A stretch of 64,000 nucleotides of DNA from Rhodobacter sp. GTDB taxonomy: Bacteria > Pseudomonadota > Alphaproteobacteria > Rhodobacterales > Rhodobacteraceae. A model generated the notes under the pieces. That model saw only the letters and a program-made list of their open reading frames with translations, was not told the origin of the DNA and did not search any database. Positions 1-8,300 of the stretch are shown in pieces. The position numbers were made by a program, and so were the translations under genes. Numbering within the stretch: the first letter of the stretch is position 1; each line of letters opens with the position of its first letter. The DNA is taken from positions 248,001-312,000 of the forward strand of contig JAIXUH010000002.1 in NCBI GenBank assembly GCA_027484145.1, in the 5' to 3' direction.

Positions 1-2
1 TG

Positions 3-1700
3 GCGCAACAGGGCTGGATTCCGCCCGAAGTGGCGGCAAACCTGACCGCACTTTACCGCGCGCACCGCGAGGTGGAACATCGGCTGCAGATGGTCAACGA
101 CGCGCAGACCCATGATCTGCCGGTGACCGCCGAAGGCGTGGCTCGGATTGCTGCCTTTTGCGGGCAGGACAGCGCCCGCTTTCGCACCGACCTGCTGGCG
201 CGGCTGGCCGAGGTAGACCGGTTGACCGAAGGGTTCTTTGCGCCGGGAGCCGCCGAGGCCGGGCCGGAGCTTTCAGACAGCGCCAAGGCCATTGTCGCGG
301 GCTGGTCGCACTATTCGGCGCTGCGGTCAGACCGCGCGCAGACCATTTTCCGCCGTCTGCGTCCGCAACTGTTGAAACAGTTGCACCGGGCGGCCAGTGC
401 GGAAGAGGCGCTGTTGGCGCTGGACGGGTTTCTGGCCGGATTGCCCGCCGGGGTGCAGATCTTTTCGCTGTTCGAGGCGAACCCATCGCTGGTGGAACTG
501 ATCATCGATATCGCCGGCACCAGCCCGCAACTGGCGCGCTATCTGTCACGCAATGCCAGCGTGCTGGATGCGGTGATCGGTGGCAGCTTCTGGTCAGCCT
601 GGCCGGGGGCGGACTGGCTGCGCGATGATCTGGCAAAGATGCTGGCGGCGGTGCCCGACTACGAGAAAAAGCTGGATGCGGCGCGGCGATGGATGAAGGA
701 ATGGCATTTCCGGGTGGGGGTGCACCATCTGCGCGGCCTGATCGATGCATTCGAGGCGGGAAAAAGCTATGCCGATCTGGCCGGGGCCGTGATTGCGGCG
801 CTGTGGCCGGTGGTGGTGGCCGACTTTGCCCGCCGCCATGGCCCGCCGCCCGGACGCGGCGCCGTGGTGCTGGCCATGGGGTCGCTCGGGGCGGGGCGGC
901 TGAACGCAGGCTCTGATCTGGACCTGATCGTGATCTATGACAATGGCGGGATCGACCAGTCGGATGGCCCGAGGCCACTCGCCTCGCGGCCCTATTACGC
1001 GCGGCTGACGCAAAGCCTTGTGACCGCGCTGACGGCGCAGATGCCCGAAGGTCGGCTTTACGAGGTCGATATGCGGCTGCGCCCCTCGGGGCGGCAAGGC
1101 CCGGTGGCTACCCATATCGACAGCTTTACCAGCTATCAGACCAACGAAGCCTGGACCTGGGAGCATCTGGCCCTGACCCGTGCCCGCGTGCTGGCCGGTG
1201 AGGCAACGCTGGCCGCCGATGTCGAAGCCTTTCGCCGTGACCTGCTTAAGCGTAAGGGACCGGGGCCGTCTGTGCGCCCCGATGTGGCCGCGATGCGCCA
1301 GCGTCTGCAGGCCGCGAAACCGGCCAAGGGCATGTGGGAGGCCAAGAATGGCCCCGGCCGTCTGATGGACATTGAGCTTTGCGCGCAGATGCTGGCGCTG
1401 TTGGCCGCAAGCCCCGCCCGCAGGGTCGAGCAGCAGATCGCGGCGGGGGCAAGAGTTGGGGTGTCGCAATCAGATCAGACAGCGCTTCTGGACGCCTACA
1501 GGCTTTTGTGGCGGTTGCAATGTGCCGTGCGGCTGTTGACCGATGGCACGGTAGACCTGAGCGCCTTGGGCGAGGGTGGTCGGGCGTTTGTGCTGCGCGA
1601 GACGGAAGAAAGCACCGCCGAAGGGTTGTCTGACCGCCTTGAACAGTTGATGGGCCTTGCCGAAACGGTCATCGCGGCGCAGGTGAGGGCGGACAATTGA
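3..1700 (+). CDS. glnE: Bifunctional glutamine synthetase adenylyltransferase/adenylyl-removing enzyme, C-terminal part
   Basis: The gene enters from the left edge already in frame, so only the last 565 residues of a protein usually about 930-980 long are visible. GlnE adds AMP to, or removes it from, glutamine synthetase in response to PII, setting nitrogen assimilation. The visible start carries the end of the N-terminal deadenylylation half (EHRLQMVNDAQTHDLP, about residue 25). The linker follows, then the complete C-terminal adenylyltransferase half with the nucleotidyltransferase signature GSLGAGRLNAGSDLDL near residue 293, whose paired aspartates bind metal. An internal GTG at position 30 is not the true start. 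The stop codon abuts the following small gene. Confidence 0.95.
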   Translation, partial: AQQGWIPPEVAANLTALYRAHREVEHRLQMVNDAQTHDLPVTAEGVARIAAFCGQDSARFRTDLLARLAEVDRLTEGFFAPGAAEAGPELSDSAKAIVAGWSHYSALRSDRAQTIFRRLRPQLLKQLHRAASAEEALLALDGFLAGLPAGVQIFSLFEANPSLVELIIDIAGTSPQLARYLSRNASVLDAVIGGSFWSAWPGADWLRDDLAKMLAAVPDYEKKLDAARRWMKEWHFRVGVHHLRGLIDAFEAGKSYADLAGAVIAALWPVVVADFARRHGPPPGRGAVVLAMGSLGAGRLNAGSDLDLIVIYDNGGIDQSDGPRPLASRPYYARLTQSLVTALTAQMPEGRLYEVDMRLRPSGRQGPVATHIDSFTSYQTNEAWTWEHLALTRARVLAGEATLAADVEAFRRDLLKRKGPGPSVRPDVAAMRQRLQAAKPAKGMWEAKNGPGRLMDIELCAQMLALLAASPARRVEQQIAAGARVGVSQSDQTALLDAYRLLWRLQCAVRLLTDGTVDLSALGEGGRAFVLRETEESTAEGLSDRLEQLMGLAETVIAAQVRADN

Positions 1701-1714
1701 TGGGGAGACGGGCG

Positions 1715-1984
1715 ATGCAGGTGGAACAGGCAGATCCGAAAGGGCTGGTGCGGGAAAGCTACCGCATTGACGGGATCACCTATCCCGAATGCCGGTCGAT
1801 TTTCATGGACTGGGCGTTGAGCGTGCCAATCGGGGTCGACACACCGGATGCGCTGCGTGCCTTGATCGCGCATTATGCGATGCCCCAGCCCGACCATCCG
1901 ATGAGCAAGGTCCTGCACGAAGCCCTGCTGCCTGCCGACGCGCCCAAGCGCCGCGGTGGCCGCTCGGCCCGCCATGGGGTGTAG
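1715..1984 (+). CDS. Small conserved-looking protein downstream of glnE
   Basis: An acidic protein of 89 residues with no signal peptide or membrane segment. I do not recognise the family. It carries SYRIDGITYPECRSIFMDW near the start, followed by a helical stretch and a basic Arg-rich tail. The start at 1715 has a GGGAG ribosome site 7 bases upstream. An ATG at 1700 overlaps the glnE stop codon and would add five residues, so either start implies translational coupling to glnE. Its position suggests co-expression with GlnE, but a role in nitrogen control is only a guess from context. Confidence 0.75.
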   Translation: MQVEQADPKGLVRESYRIDGITYPECRSIFMDWALSVPIGVDTPDALRALIAHYAMPQPDHPMSKVLHEALLPADAPKRRGGRSARHGV

Positions 1985-1986
1985 CG

Positions 1987-2035
1987 CCGGTTTTTTCTGA
2001 AAAAAAACCGGACCGATCTTTTGCAAAAGATCGGT
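1987..2035. terminator. Double palindrome between convergent genes, probable bidirectional terminator
   Basis: Two adjacent inverted repeats fill the gap between the small gene and eda. The first pairs CCGGTTTTTT with AAAAAACCGG around a 5-base loop. The second, 2012-2035, is a perfect 24-base palindrome centred on TTTTGCAAAA. Both have A/T runs in the stem, so each could end transcription from either side. Confidence 0.6.
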
Positions 2036-2061
2036 GGCCTCCCGGCGCAGGCAGGCAGGCG

Positions 2062-2703
2062 TCAACCGCGCAGGGCGGCGGCTTCGGCGGCAAGCGTTGT
2101 GATCGCGTCCCAGTTTCCGCTGGCCATGGCATCCTTGGGGGCGACCCATGATCCGCCGACGCACAGGATGTTTTTCAGGGCCAGATAGTCACGCGCATTC
2201 TTCAGGCTGATGCCACCGGTGGGGCAAAAGCTGACCTGCGGGATGGGGGAACCGATGGATTTCAGAAAGGCCGCTCCGCCCGATTGTTCAGCCGGAAAGA
2301 ACTTCTGCACCGTATAGCCCATTTCCAAAAGCGCCATAACTTCGGATGCAGTGACAGCCCCCGGCAGCAGCGGCAGGTCATGTTCGGCGCAGGCGTCAAG
2401 CAGGCGTTGCGTGGCCCCGGGTGACACCCCGAAGGTGGCGCCCGCTGCCTTGGCCGCCTTCACATCGGCGGGCGTCAGCAGGGTTCCGGCTCCGACGCGG
2501 CCGCCCGGCACCTCGGCCATCATGCGGATTGCGTCAAGGGCCACAGGGGTGCGCAAGGTCACTTCGAGCGCGGGAAGGCCACCGGCCACAAGGGCCTGCG
2601 CCAATGGTTTGGCATGGGCAAGATCGTCGATCACGAGAACCGGCACGACGGGAGCAAGGCGGCAAACCTCAAGCGCGCGGGCGGATTGTTCGGCAGGTGT
2701 CAT
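2062..2703 (-). CDS. eda: KDPG aldolase (2-dehydro-3-deoxy-phosphogluconate aldolase)
   Basis: Cytoplasmic class I aldolase of 213 residues that splits 2-keto-3-deoxy-6-phosphogluconate into pyruvate and glyceraldehyde 3-phosphate, the last step of the Entner-Doudoroff pathway. The Schiff-base lysine is seen in [12 protein letters not shown]. The family features LEVTLRT, GAGTLL, GVSPG and CPTGGI are present in order. The length is normal for the trimeric TIM-barrel family. It lies 83 bases downstream of edd on the same strand, so the two form the classic edd-eda operon and probably share the promoter and LacI-type operator upstream of edd. Confidence 0.96.
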   Translation of the reverse strand: MTPAEQSARALEVCRLAPVVPVLVIDDLAHAKPLAQALVAGGLPALEVTLRTPVALDAIRMMAEVPGGRVGAGTLLTPADVKAAKAAGATFGVSPGATQRLLDACAEHDLPLLPGAVTASEVMALLEMGYTVQKFFPAEQSGGAAFLKSIGSPIPQVSFCPTGGISLKNARDYLALKNILCVGGSWVAPKDAMASGNWDAITTLAAEAAALRG

Positions 2704-2786
2704 GGGGCTGGTCCTGTGCGGAATGAAAGAGAGGGCAAAAGCGGTCTGTGCCTAGGTGGTCAGGCGAAGTGGGCCTTTTCGCCGCG

Positions 2787-4592
2787 TCAGACGACGACGG
2801 CGCCGCCGGTATCGGCCCCGCCGACCACACGCCGGAATGCGCCAAACAATTCGCGCCCCAGACCAAAGCTGTTGTCCGACAGATCGGCTGTGACCGCAGG
2901 GCGCTGGTCGAAGTCGGTGGCCAGCACAGTGAGCGTGCCTGCATCAGCATCAAGGCGGATGATGTCGCCGTCGCGCAGGCGGGCGAGGGGGCCGCCGCAG
3001 GCCGCTTCGGGGGCCACATGGATGGCGGCGGGCACCTTGCCCGAGGCGCCGGACATGCGGCCATCGGTCACCAGCGCCACCTTCAGGCCCCGGTCCTGCA
3101 GCACCGACAGGGTGGGCGTCAGGGAATGCAACTCGGGCATCCCATTGGCCTGCGGGCCTTGGAACCGCACCACAACGATGGTGTCCGACGTGAATTCCCC
3201 GGCCTTGAACGCCTGTTTGACGGCATCTTGGGTGTGAAAGATCCGCGCGGGTGCTTCGATGATGTGGCGTTCGGGGGCCACGGCCGAGACCTTGATCACG
3301 CCGCGCCCCAGATTTCCGGTCAACTGTTTCAGCCCGCCCGAGGTGGCAAAGGGATCAGAGGCCGGGCGCAGGATGCGGTCGTTCAGGCTGGCTGCCGCCC
3401 CCGGTTCCCAGGTCAGCTTGCCATCTTTCAGCGTTGGTTCCTGCCGGTAGTGGGACAGCCCTTCGCCCGATACGGTCTTGGCATCGGCGTGCAGCAATCC
3501 GGCATCCAGCAACTGGCCGATCATGAACTGCAATCCGCCCGCCGCGTGGAAGTGGTTCACATCGGCCAGACCATTGGGATAGACCTTGGCCATCAACGGC
3601 ACAGCTTCCGAGATATCGGCGAAATCCTGCAGGTCGAGGATGATGCCCGAGGCCCGCGCCATGGCTGGCAGATGGATGACAAGGTTGGTCGATCCGCCTG
3701 TGGCCATCAGCCCGACAAGGCCGTTCACATAGGCGCGTTCATCCAGGATTTCGCCCACGGGGCGGAAATCATTGCCAAGTGCTGTCATCTGCGCGGCGCG
3801 CTCTACGGCGGCGGTCGTCAATGCTTCACGCAGCGGGGTGCCGGGGTTGACGAAGGACGCGCCGGGCAGGTGCAGGCCCATGAATTCCATCAGCATCTGG
3901 TTGGTGTTGGCAGTGCCATAGAAGGTACAGGTGCCGGGGCCATGGTAGCTGGCCATCTCCGCTTGCATCAACTGGTCGCGGGTGGCCTTGCCTTCGGCAA
4001 AGGCATTGCGCACTTTCGATTTTTCATCATTGGGAATACCGCTGGTCATGGGGCCTGCGGGCACGAAGACCGAGGGAAGGTGCCCGAATGTGGCGGCGGC
4101 GATGATCAGGCCGGGCACGATCTTGTCGCAGACGCCCAGAAAAACTGCCGAGTCAAAGGTGTTGTGGCTGAGCGAGACGCCCGCCGCGAGGGCGATGACA
4201 TCGCGGGAGAACAGCGAAAGCTCCATGCCCGACTGGCCTTGGGTCACGCCATCACACATGGCGGGCACCCCGCCCGCCACTTGTGCGGTGGCCCCGGCCC
4301 GGCGCGCCGCCGCGCGGATCAGCTTGGGGTAATCCTCATAGGGCTGGTGGGCCGAAAGCATATCGTTGAAGGCGGTCACAATGCCGATATTGGGGGCGCG
4401 GCCTTCGGTCAGGGGGGCTTTGTCCTGCCCCATGGCGGCGTAGGCATGGGCCTGATTGCCGCACGACAGGTGGCTGCGCGCCGGGCCATTGCCGACGGCC
4501 TTTGCCAAACGGTCCAGATAGGCCGTGCGGGTGGCATAGCTGCGTTCACGAATGCGGTCTGTCACACGGGAAATGGATGGATGCAGCGCCAT
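2787..4592 (-). CDS. edd: Phosphogluconate dehydratase
   Basis: Iron-sulphur dehydratase of 601 residues in the IlvD/Edd family. It converts 6-phosphogluconate to 2-keto-3-deoxy-6-phosphogluconate, the committing step of the Entner-Doudoroff route. Cluster-binding and active-site stretches are visible: [15 protein letters not shown] near residue 155 and [15 protein letters not shown] near residue 515. The ATG start is preceded by GAGGT. Length and motif order match Edd rather than IlvD. It is followed by eda. A perfect TGTTAGCGCTAACA palindrome sits 48 bases before the start, implying control by a LacI-family sugar-acid repressor. Confidence 0.96.
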   Translation of the reverse strand: MALHPSISRVTDRIRERSYATRTAYLDRLAKAVGNGPARSHLSCGNQAHAYAAMGQDKAPLTEGRAPNIGIVTAFNDMLSAHQPYEDYPKLIRAAARRAGATAQVAGGVPAMCDGVTQGQSGMELSLFSRDVIALAAGVSLSHNTFDSAVFLGVCDKIVPGLIIAAATFGHLPSVFVPAGPMTSGIPNDEKSKVRNAFAEGKATRDQLMQAEMASYHGPGTCTFYGTANTNQMLMEFMGLHLPGASFVNPGTPLREALTTAAVERAAQMTALGNDFRPVGEILDERAYVNGLVGLMATGGSTNLVIHLPAMARASGIILDLQDFADISEAVPLMAKVYPNGLADVNHFHAAGGLQFMIGQLLDAGLLHADAKTVSGEGLSHYRQEPTLKDGKLTWEPGAAASLNDRILRPASDPFATSGGLKQLTGNLGRGVIKVSAVAPERHIIEAPARIFHTQDAVKQAFKAGEFTSDTIVVVRFQGPQANGMPELHSLTPTLSVLQDRGLKVALVTDGRMSGASGKVPAAIHVAPEAACGGPLARLRDGDIIRLDADAGTLTVLATDFDQRPAVTADLSDNSFGLGRELFGAFRRVVGGADTGGAVVV

Positions 4593-4639
4593 GGCGGACC
4601 TCTTTTCAACCTGAGCTTCGGATCAGGTTTAGCAGAATC

Positions 4640-4653
4640 TGTTAGCGCTAACA
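4640..4653. promoter_or_regulatory. LacI-family operator palindrome upstream of edd
   Basis: TGTTAGCGCTAACA is a perfect 14-base palindrome with the central CG-step typical of LacI/GntR-type operators. It lies in the divergent region between edd and the methyltransferase gene, 48 bases from the edd start. No LacI-family regulator is encoded in this window, so the cognate repressor must be elsewhere. Confidence 0.65.
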
Positions 4654-4804
4654 ACCCGCAGGCGGCGCTTGGTCCGCCAAAATGCGCCGAATCGTCTGAA
4701 ACCGCGCTGCTTGGTGTCAGGTTACGCGGAGGCGCGCGGTCTGCATAGGGAACTGGCGGCGCTTGGGCATTTCCCTGACGCAGGGCTTGCGCTATGGGAG
4801 GGGG

Positions 4805-6049
4805 ATGATGACAGATGCGCATGACCCGACCGAACCCGAAGATGTAACATCCGATGCCCCGCGCGGACGCCCCGTGGTGCGGCTGAAGCCAAAGGCCGAG
4901 GCGCGCGCCATTCGCTATGGCTTTCCGTGGGTTTTCGCGGATGAGTTGGTGACCGACCGGCGCACCCAAGGCTTGGCCCCCGGCGCGCTTGCCGTGCTGG
5001 AAGATGGCGACCGGCGCCCCTTGGGTCTGGTGACGGTGAACCCGAAATCCAAGATCATCTGCCGGATGCTGGACCGCGACCCCGCGGCCGAGATTGACAC
5101 GGGCTGGTTCGTAGAGCGGATTGCGCGGGCACAGGAAATGCGCGCACGCCTGTTTGACGCACCCTTTTACCGGCTGATCCATGCCGAGGCGGATGGCCTG
5201 CCTGGGGTGGTGATTGACCGTTTCGGTGATGCGGCGGTGGTGCAGCCCAATGCGGCATGGGCCGAGGCGCATCTGGAGGCGCTGGTGGCGGCACTGGTGC
5301 AAGTCACGGGTGTGACGGCGGTGGTCAAGAACGGATCGGGCCGCGCGCGTGGCTTGGAAGGTCTGGCCGAGGAAGTGGCCTTGGTGCGCGGCGATCTGGC
5401 AGGGCCGGTGGCGGTGCCGATGAATGGCGCGATCTATATGGCCGACCTTGTGGGCGGGCAAAAGACGGGGCTGTTCTATGACCAGCGGCCCAACCATGCT
5501 TTTGCCGCAGGGCTGGCCAAGGGCGCGCGGGTGCTGGACATGTTCAGCCATGTGGGCGGCTTTGGCTTGGCCTGTCTGGCGGCGGGGGCCGAATCGGCAG
5601 TGGCGGTGGATGGATCTGCCCCGGCCCTTGCACTTGCGACCCAAGGGGCTGCGGCCATGGGCGTGGCTGCAAAGCTGACCACGCGGCAGGGCGACGCCTT
5701 TGACGTGCTGGAGGCCCTTGGGGCCGAGGCCGCGCAGTTTGAAGTGGTGATCTGCGACCCGCCCGCTTTTGCGCCAGCCAAACCGGCGTTGGAGGCGGGT
5801 TTGCGCGCCTATGAGCGTGTGGCGCGGTTGGCGTCGCCTTTGGTAGCGCCGGGGGGATATCTGGTCTTGTGCTCGTGCTCGCATGCGGTGGACCTGATGG
5901 CGTTCCGCAATGCTTCGGGCCGGGGAATCGGCCGTGGCGGGCGGCGGGCGCAGCTGATCCACACCGGCTTTGCCGGACCGGACCATCCGATGCTGCCGCA
6001 ACTGGCAGAAAGCGGCTATCTGAAGTCGCTGGTGTTCCGGCTGGATTGA
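4805..6049 (+). CDS. Class I SAM-dependent rRNA (cytosine-C5) methyltransferase, RlmI-like with PUA domain
   Basis: A 414-residue enzyme of the RlmI/YccW type, which methylates C5 of a cytosine in 23S rRNA. The N-terminal third is PUA-like (RYGFPWVFADEL). The Rossmann half shows the SAM loop LDMFSHVGGFGLACLAAGA, the catalytic motif ICDPPAFAPAK and the downstream LCSCSHAVD with the cysteine. QKTGLFYDQR matches the conserved substrate-side motif. ATG 4805 follows a strong GGGAGGGGG ribosome site; an upstream in-frame start at 4763 lacks one. The stop overlaps the ATG of the PIN-domain gene. RlmI is the best guess, but RlmK/L-type relatives are possible. Confidence 0.85.
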   Translation: MMTDAHDPTEPEDVTSDAPRGRPVVRLKPKAEARAIRYGFPWVFADELVTDRRTQGLAPGALAVLEDGDRRPLGLVTVNPKSKIICRMLDRDPAAEIDTGWFVERIARAQEMRARLFDAPFYRLIHAEADGLPGVVIDRFGDAAVVQPNAAWAEAHLEALVAALVQVTGVTAVVKNGSGRARGLEGLAEEVALVRGDLAGPVAVPMNGAIYMADLVGGQKTGLFYDQRPNHAFAAGLAKGARVLDMFSHVGGFGLACLAAGAESAVAVDGSAPALALATQGAAAMGVAAKLTTRQGDAFDVLEALGAEAAQFEVVICDPPAFAPAKPALEAGLRAYERVARLASPLVAPGGYLVLCSCSHAVDLMAFRNASGRGIGRGGRRAQLIHTGFAGPDHPMLPQLAESGYLKSLVFRLD

Positions 6050-6609
6050 TGAAGGCCGTCCTTGACGCCTGCGTGATCTATCCCACGGTCTTGCGCGAGA
6101 TTCTGATGGGCTGTGCAGCGGCGGGGCTGTTTGAGCCGGTGCTGTCGGACCGCATTCTGCGCGAATGGACGCGCGCCACGGCCAAGCTGGGGCCCGTGGC
6201 GCAGGCGATGGCCGAAGGCGAGGCCGTGCTGCTGCGCGCGGCTTTTCCGCGTGCCATAGTGCGCGAACAGCCCAATATCGAAACGCGTCTGGCGCTGCCG
6301 GACGCCAATGATGTGCATGTGCTGGCCATCGCCATCGCGGGCCATGCCGATTGCATCGTGACCTTTAACGCGCAGGATTTTCCGCGCCATCTGCTGGCCG
6401 AAGAAGGGCTGGAGCGGCGCGATCCGGACGGCTTCCTGTGGGAGTTGTGGTCACATCACCCCGGCGAGGTGGGCCGCGTGGTGGAGCATGTCCACGCGAC
6501 CGCCTGCCGCCTGTCGGGGCAAGAGATCACCTTGAAATCACTGCTGAAACGGGCGCAGTTGAACCGGCTGTCAAAGGCGCTTCTGGCGGATCACTCGGGG
6601 CGGACCTGA
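6049..6609 (+). CDS. PIN-domain protein (RSP_2648-like)
   Basis: A 186-residue protein with the PIN nuclease layout: MKAVLDACVIYP at the N terminus with the first acidic residue, LPDANDVHVLAIAIAGHAD near residue 85 and IVTFNAQDFP near residue 105. PIN proteins are metal-dependent ribonucleases, often VapC-type toxins. Here there is no antitoxin gene: the preceding gene is the methyltransferase, with the start codon overlapping its stop (TGATG), so a housekeeping RNA role is as likely as toxicity. The C-terminal 60 residues are helical and of unknown role. The name RSP_2648-like is from memory. Confidence 0.75.
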   Translation: MKAVLDACVIYPTVLREILMGCAAAGLFEPVLSDRILREWTRATAKLGPVAQAMAEGEAVLLRAAFPRAIVREQPNIETRLALPDANDVHVLAIAIAGHADCIVTFNAQDFPRHLLAEEGLERRDPDGFLWELWSHHPGEVGRVVEHVHATACRLSGQEITLKSLLKRAQLNRLSKALLADHSGRT

Positions 6610-7286
6610 GCCCACCGCGCCTCGGCCGCCTCGATCGCGGCGATGCGTTCGGTGGTGCGGGGGTGGCTGAGAAGCCATGCCGGGATGCCATCGGCGCGGT
6701 TCTGGGTCAGCGCCTCCAGCTTGCGGAACAGCGACTTTTGCGGGGCCGTTCCGATGCCAGCCTTGACCAGCAGGGCACTGGCATAGGCGTCGGCCTCAAA
6801 CTCATCGCGCCGTGACATCCGCGCCATCAGGGCGGTGGAAATCAGGTTGGCGATCCAGACGCCAAAGAAGGGAATGAAGCGGTTCAAGAGTGCCGACAGC
6901 ATCACGAATACCGCGTTCTGGCCCGTAAAGTCGATCATCCGCCGCCGCGTGTGACCAAGGGCGACGTGGCCCAGTTCATGCGCGATCACGCTTGCCAGTT
7001 CTTCGGCCGTCACCTCGCCACGTGCCTTTCGGTTCAGAAAGCCGCGCGTCAGGAAAATGCGCCCGTCCGGCGCGGCAAGGCCGTTGACGGGGTCGACCTC
7101 GAACACATGCACCTTGATGGTGGGGACATCCAGTGCGGCGGCCATCCGGTCGGCCAGCCGGGTGATGGCCGGGTCGGTCAGCGGCTGGCTTTGCGCATCC
7201 AGCATCTTCGCGGTCCGCCAGACCGAAAAACGGTACATCAGCAGCGCGTAGAGGATGGCAAGGATGACGGGTGTGAACTTCAGCAT
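6591..7286 (-). CDS. M48-family zinc metallopeptidase, membrane anchored
   Basis: A 231-residue protein with one N-terminal membrane helix (about residues 3-20), then a peptidase domain with the zinc motif HELGH preceded by the helix ELASVIA, and the third ligand in the region DEFEADAYA. A hydrophobic stretch (FVMLSALLNRFIPFFGVWIANL) suggests a second membrane contact. Family members such as HtpX and BepA/LoiP handle envelope protein quality control. The ATG at 7286 is chosen over an upstream TTG at 7295. It sits 16 bases after the DedA gene, at the end of the minus-strand envelope cluster, and its 3' end overlaps the PIN gene by 19 bases. Confidence 0.88.
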   Translation of the reverse strand: MLKFTPVILAILYALLMYRFSVWRTAKMLDAQSQPLTDPAITRLADRMAAALDVPTIKVHVFEVDPVNGLAAPDGRIFLTRGFLNRKARGEVTAEELASVIAHELGHVALGHTRRRMIDFTGQNAVFVMLSALLNRFIPFFGVWIANLISTALMARMSRRDEFEADAYASALLVKAGIGTAPQKSLFRKLEALTQNRADGIPAWLLSHPRTTERIAAIEAAEARWAQVRPE

Positions 7287-7302
7287 AGCACGCAATATGG
7301 GG

Positions 7303-7923
7303 TCAGTTTCGGCGTTGGGAAGACCCCTTTGCCCCTTCGCGGCGCAGCAGGGTCAAAAGCCACCAGCCAAGGCCGACCACAGCGGTGCCCGTGGCCAGCA
7401 AGCCAAGGATCGAGCCCAGCATATCAGAGGCCGCCGATAGGTTGCCGCCAAAGGCGCGGCCCATCATGACGTAAAGCCCGCACCACACCGCCTCGCCCAG
7501 CACTGCCCAGATGGTAAAGGTGGCCCAGCCGTGGCGCATGCTGCCCGAGATGACGTTGACGTAAGGCCCCAGCGGGCTGAACAGCCAGCGTGACAGGAAC
7601 ACGGCAATGGCCCCGCGCGCGCCCATCACCGCTTGCGCCTTTGCGATGATCCCGGCGCGGGCGGGCGATGTGCGCAGCCGGTCCAGCAGCGGGGCGCCCC
7701 CTATGCGGCCCGCGTGATAGCCGACCTGATCGCCCGCCACTGCGCCCGCCAAAGCTGCTGCGATCACCTGCCACAGCACCAGATCGCCCGCTGCCGCAAA
7801 GCCGCCCGCCGCCAGCATGATGACCGAAGCGGGAAAGGGCAGGGCAAGGCAGGAACAGAAGGTGGTGATGGCAATCAGCCAAAGGCCGTAGGTCGGCACC
7901 AGCGCCAGAAGCCAATCGGTCAT
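7303..7923 (-). CDS. DedA/VTT-family membrane protein
   Basis: A 206-residue integral membrane protein of the DedA (SNARE-associated/VTT) family. It shows the re-entrant signature FCSCLALPFPASVIMLAAGG, the GDQVGYHAGR motif and FLSRWLFSPLGPYVN with the conserved arginine and proline. DedA proteins act in membrane homeostasis, with some relatives being phospholipid flippases or proton-linked transporters. Its ATG overlaps the stop of the preceding 126-residue gene by four bases (ATGA), so it is translationally coupled within the envelope cluster. Substrate is unknown. Confidence 0.85.
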   Translation of the reverse strand: MTDWLLALVPTYGLWLIAITTFCSCLALPFPASVIMLAAGGFAAAGDLVLWQVIAAALAGAVAGDQVGYHAGRIGGAPLLDRLRTSPARAGIIAKAQAVMGARGAIAVFLSRWLFSPLGPYVNVISGSMRHGWATFTIWAVLGEAVWCGLYVMMGRAFGGNLSAASDMLGSILGLLATGTAVVGLGWWLLTLLRREGAKGSSQRRN

Positions 7924-8300
7924 GGGTCGGACTTTCCGCCATCACCACCGTTGCTCTGATCGCGCCGTGCGGCCTCTTCGGCCTTCATCTCGGCCACGGT
8001 CTTTTCCACCAGCGCCACGATGTCGGCCACCGGCACGCCACGGTCGCGGGCGATTTCCTGCAAGGTCAGCGGGTGGCCTTCGGGCAGCGGCAGACCCGCG
8101 CGCAGGTCAATCTCGCGCGGGGACAAATCCCAGCTGCGCCCGACATAGCCAACGGTCATCCATGGCTGCACGGCCTCGTTCCGGTGATCGGCCCAATAAA
8201 CCATGTTCACCACGATGCGCCCGGCAAAGAACAGCGACAGCACAAGGGCAAGGGCAAAGGCCCCGACCAGCACCGGATGGCGGCGGATCAGCGCAATCAT
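7920..8300 (-). CDS. Single-pass inner-membrane protein of unknown function
   Basis: A 126-residue protein with a positively charged N terminus (MIALIRRHP), one membrane helix at about residues 9-30 and a cytoplasmic or periplasmic domain of about 95 residues. The domain contains VQPWMTVGYVGRSWDLSPREID and a helical segment with RDRGVPVADIVALVEK. I do not recognise the family. Four-base overlaps with the VWA gene upstream and the DedA gene downstream mark it as a genuine member of this operon. The start at 8300 is the one that gives the ATGA junction. Confidence 0.8.
   Translation of the reverse strand: MIALIRRHPVLVGAFALALVLSLFFAGRIVVNMVYWADHRNEAVQPWMTVGYVGRSWDLSPREIDLRAGLPLPEGHPLTLQEIARDRGVPVADIVALVEKTVAEMKAEEAARRDQSNGGDGGKSDP

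Noticed and set aside
2748-4748. 666-residue plus-strand open frame opposite edd
   Set aside because: The edd frame carries all family motifs. The opposite frame is rich in Gly and His as expected for antisense of a GC-rich gene.
4562-6001. 479-residue minus-strand frame opposite the RlmI-like gene
   Set aside because: Arg/His/Pro-rich antisense shadow with no ribosome site or recognisable motif.
6049-6609. VapBC toxin-antitoxin pair
   Set aside because: No antitoxin gene is found upstream or downstream of the PIN gene.
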